Origin: Muribaculaceae bacterium
Lineage (GTDB): Bacteria > Bacteroidota > Bacteroidia > Bacteroidales > Muribaculaceae
Assembly: GCA_022511505.1 (NCBI GenBank)
Contig: JAFLTK010000269.1
Span: forward strand, 1-7,577
Length of the DNA: 7,577 nt
Reading direction: 5' to 3'
The stretch's first letter is position 1. Each line of letters starts with the position of its first letter. Below, one piece after another: positions 5,267-7,577 of this stretch. The translations under genes and the position numbers were made by a program. The notes under the pieces are model-generated. The model was not told the DNA's origin and did not search any database. It worked only from the letters and a program-made list of their open reading frames with translations.

Positions 5267-5944
5267 ATGAAATCATCGGTAATAGATTATAAAGGTGTAG
5301 AGTTGAGCCGCCGCGAGCACATCGTGTTGCGTGATGTGAACATGCGCGTTGAGGGAGGCGAGATGGTCTACCTGATAGGGCGCGTGGGCAGTGGCAAGAG
5401 TACGCTCATTAAGTCGATGTATGGCGAGGTGGCTATCGACAGCGGCAGCGCGATGGTGCTTGGCCGCGACTTGATGACCATCAAACGGCGCCAGGTACCG
5501 ATGTTGCGCCGCGAAATTGGTATTGTGTTCCAGGACTTTAGGTTGCTGATGGACCGCAGTATTCTGGCCAACCTCGAGTTTGTGCTCAAAGCCACGGGCT
5601 GGATCGACGAGCAGCAGATTGAGGAGCGTATCAACCAGGTTCTCAAAGAGGTAGGCATGCTGAACAAGAGTTACAAGATGCCTTTTGAGCTCTCGGGCGG
5701 CGAGCAGCAGCGCATGGCTATTGCGCGCGCATTGCTCAACCATCCGCGGCTCATCCTTGCCGACGAGCCGACGGGCAACCTTGACCCCGAGACCGGCGAG
5801 CAGATTGTGGCGCTGTTGCAACGCATATCTGACAAGGGCGTGGCCGTCGTCATGGCTACCCACAACATGGGCATGGTCGAGATGTTCCCCTCGCGCGTTT
5901 TCAGAATTGACAACAAGGATTTGATTGAAGAGCAGATGGGCTAA
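5267..5944 (+). CDS. ftsE: Cell division ABC transporter ATP-binding protein FtsE
   Basis: A 225-residue ATPase of the FtsEX complex, which in other bacteria sits at the septum and activates peptidoglycan hydrolases through the membrane partner FtsX. All ABC motifs are present: Walker A GRVGSGKST (38-46), Q-loop VFQD with Gln89, the signature LSGGE (142-146), Walker B LILADE (162-167), D-loop NLD (171-173) and switch His199. The stretch REIGIVFQDFRLLMDRSILANLEFVL (82-107) is characteristic of FtsE rather than LolD or MacB. Length fits the family. ftsX is not next to it, unlike in E. coli; as I recall a separated ftsE is usual in Bacteroidetes. lysC follows after 34 bases, so the two are probably co-transcribed. 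The short C-terminus (KDLIEEQMG) is unremarkable. Confidence 0.9.
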   Translation: MKSSVIDYKGVELSRREHIVLRDVNMRVEGGEMVYLIGRVGSGKSTLIKSMYGEVAIDSGSAMVLGRDLMTIKRRQVPMLRREIGIVFQDFRLLMDRSILANLEFVLKATGWIDEQQIEERINQVLKEVGMLNKSYKMPFELSGGEQQRMAIARALLNHPRLILADEPTGNLDPETGEQIVALLQRISDKGVAVVMATHNMGMVEMFPSRVFRIDNKDLIEEQMG

Positions 5945-5978
5945 AATGCCACGTCTGATTGGATCTATATAACTAAAA

Positions 5979-7292
5979 ATGAAGGTATTAAAGTTTGGCG
6001 GGACGTCGGTAGGGACTCCCGAAAGAATTAAGGCTGTAGCGCGGTTGATAGTAGACCGTGGGTGTAATTTGATAGTGCTGTCGGCGATGTCGGGCACGAC
6101 AAACACGCTTGTCAGCGTGACGGGATGTCTCTATGGAAACGATACCCATAGCGCCGGCGATATTGTCGACGCCTTGCGTCGCAAGTATGCCGAGGTTATA
6201 GACCAACTGTATACCACGCCCGAGGCGGCTGCCGACGCGCGCCGCTCTCTCGAGGAGTGTTTTGCAACGATAACGTCGCTCTTTGCCGAGCCGCTCGACG
6301 AGCGCGGCGAGAAGCGCATACTTGCCCAAGGCGAGTTGATGTCGACCGCCCTCATGTTCCACTATCTCAAGGAAATTGGTTGCAATGTCGCGATGCTTCC
6401 GGCTCTGGAATACATGCGTGTCGATGCCAACGAGGAGCCTGACACATATTATATAAAATCCCATCTCAACAGATTGCTCAGGGAGTATAGTGGCGCTGAC
6501 CTTTACCTAACCCAAGGTTACATCTGCCTTAACGCGCGTGGCGAGATTGACAACTTGCGTCGCGGCGGTAGCGACTACACGGCATCGCTCGCCGGATGTG
6601 CCATCGGTGCCGAGGAGGTTGAGATTTGGACCGACATTGACGGGATGCACAACAACGACCCGCGATTTGTGCCAAACACGCGTCCGGTCGACGAGTTGCA
6701 CTTTGAGGAGGCCGCCGAGTTGGCCTATTTCGGTGCAAAAATTCTGCATCCCACCTGCATCCTGCCCGCCCGACAGAATAATCTGCCCGTCCGCCTGCTC
6801 AATACCATGCAGCCCGAGGCCAAGGGTACGCTGATTTACAACACTCCCAAAACACATACTATCAAGGCTGTAGCAGCCAAGGATAATATAACCGCCATCA
6901 AGATAAAGAGCGGGCGAATGTTGCTTGCCCACGGCTTTATGCGTAAAGTTTTCGAGGTGTTTGACAATTATCGCACGTCGGTCGATATGGTTGCGACCTC
7001 AGAGGTCGGCGTCTCGGTAACGGTTGACAATCAGCGATATCTTGAAAATATTGTTGACGACCTGAGCAAACTCGGGACAGTCACCGTTGACCGCGACATG
7101 GTGATAATCTGTGTTGTCGGCGACCTCGAGTGGCAAAATTGCGGCTTCGAGTCGCGTGCCCTCGACGCGCTGCGTGACGTCCCTGTTCGCATGATTAGTT
7201 ATGGCGGCAGCAATTTCAATATCTCGTTCCTCGTCAGAAAAGACGATAAGGTGCGCGCCCTCAATCAGTTAAGTCGCCATCTCTTTGGCTAA
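5979..7292 (+). CDS. lysC: Aspartate kinase, monofunctional, lysine-sensitive type
   Basis: A 437-residue enzyme that phosphorylates aspartate to aspartyl-4-phosphate, the first step toward lysine/DAP, threonine and methionine. The kinase domain shows KFGGTS (5-10), GELMSTAL (118-125), RGGSDYTASLAG (195-206), WTDIDG (217-222) and GAKILHP (252-258). Two ACT domains follow, about 303-370 and 374-435. No homoserine dehydrogenase is fused. The segment MLLAHGFMRKVFEVF...SVDMVATSE (314-342) lines up with the lysine-binding region of E. coli AK-III, retaining equivalents of Ser338, Asp340, Thr344, Ser345 and Glu346 by my recollection, so lysine feedback is likely. The start follows an A-rich stretch (AACTAAAA). 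The gap upstream is only 34 bases, leaving no room for a lysine riboswitch. It is followed after 14 bases by lysA, which closes the same pathway. Confidence 0.95.
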   Translation: MKVLKFGGTSVGTPERIKAVARLIVDRGCNLIVLSAMSGTTNTLVSVTGCLYGNDTHSAGDIVDALRRKYAEVIDQLYTTPEAAADARRSLEECFATITSLFAEPLDERGEKRILAQGELMSTALMFHYLKEIGCNVAMLPALEYMRVDANEEPDTYYIKSHLNRLLREYSGADLYLTQGYICLNARGEIDNLRRGGSDYTASLAGCAIGAEEVEIWTDIDGMHNNDPRFVPNTRPVDELHFEEAAELAYFGAKILHPTCILPARQNNLPVRLLNTMQPEAKGTLIYNTPKTHTIKAVAAKDNITAIKIKSGRMLLAHGFMRKVFEVFDNYRTSVDMVATSEVGVSVTVDNQRYLENIVDDLSKLGTVTVDRDMVIICVVGDLEWQNCGFESRALDALRDVPVRMISYGGSNFNISFLVRKDDKVRALNQLSRHLFG

Positions 7293-7306
7293 CCCTTAAA
7301 CCATAT

Positions 7307-7577
7307 ATGACACAGTTTCCTTTAGAAAGGTTCAAGAACCTCAAGACGCCGTTCTATTACTATGACATGGACCTGCTGCAGGCAACGCTTCAGGCTGTAG
7401 CCGAGGCAACAGCCGGTGACCCCCGTTTCAAGGTCCACTATGCAGTCAAGGCAAATGCCAATCCCGAAATCCTGAAGGCTATTGCCGCGGCGGGCTTTGG
7501 TGCCGACTGTGTCAGCGGCGGCGAGATAAAGATGGCTCTCGACGCCGGATTCAAGGCCGAGGATATAATGTTTGCCG
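7307..7577 (+). CDS. lysA: Diaminopimelate decarboxylase, N-terminal part (3' end outside window)
   Basis: The first 90 codons of a PLP enzyme of the alanine racemase-fold group IV decarboxylases, which converts meso-diaminopimelate to L-lysine. TPFYYYD (14-20) is the usual opening strand, HYAVKANANPEIL (44-56) contains the PLP-binding Lys48, and GFGADCVSGGEIKMAL (63-78) is the typical next block. This motif set also occurs in ornithine/arginine-type relatives, but the position directly after aspartate kinase supports LysA. The start ATG at 7307 lies 14 bases after the lysC stop. The frame is open to the end of the window and shows no damage. Confidence 0.9.
   Translation, partial: MTQFPLERFKNLKTPFYYYDMDLLQATLQAVAEATAGDPRFKVHYAVKANANPEILKAIAAAGFGADCVSGGEIKMALDAGFKAEDIMFA

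Noticed and set aside
5945..5978. Possible lysine riboswitch before lysC
   Set aside because: Only 34 bases separate ftsE and lysC, far too short for the lysine aptamer; regulation is more likely through the ACT domains.
5273..6106. Long open frame antisense to ftsE and the start of lysC
   Set aside because: The sense strand carries complete ABC and kinase motifs; the antisense product is His/Ala/Leu-rich with no family likeness, a shadow of codon bias.

Overview
The window reads as ordinary chromosomal DNA from a Bacteroidales bacterium, most likely a gut lineage such as Muribaculaceae (family-level placement is inference). The support is the protein content (OprO/P-type porin, Tpx, YitT, a stand-alone FtsE, a LysC-LysA pair), A-rich gene starts without clear Shine-Dalgarno sequences, and two matches to the Bacteroidetes -7 promoter box TAnnTTTG. 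There is no tRNA, rRNA, CRISPR array, transposase or phage gene.

Left part, plus strand (1-1865): the 3' end of a GDSL/SGNH esterase resembling rhamnogalacturonan acetylesterase, which appears to carry a second, decayed copy of its own fold at the C-terminus. It is followed after 30 bases by a small outer-membrane porin. A four-copy heptamer repeat fills that gap and runs into the porin start codon. The porin converges on tpx across a compact terminator.

Middle part, minus strand (1866-4972): thiol peroxidase Tpx, an exported two-domain protein with a thioredoxin-like fold lacking its usual cysteines, and a YitT-family membrane protein. The three are functionally unrelated and well spaced, yet each is preceded by the same short A/C-rich leader (a 19-base block, then CAATAAAA a few bases before the start). 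Between tpx and the second gene lies a roughly 230-base imperfect palindrome with no coding content of its own. It has near-perfect 18-base arms and a small GGA/TCC-loop hairpin at each outer edge. It looks like a small non-autonomous repeat element or a structured RNA.

Right part, plus strand (5267-7577): ftsE, an aspartate kinase and the start of diaminopimelate decarboxylase, closely spaced and probably co-transcribed from a promoter near 5228. LysC opens and LysA closes the lysine/DAP pathway; FtsE is the cell-division ABC ATPase.

The coding genes are mostly familiar. The parts worth a second look are the non-coding structures (palindrome, shared leader, tandem repeats beside gene starts) and two proteins with apparently dead domains. 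I do not see a convincing new multi-gene system here.
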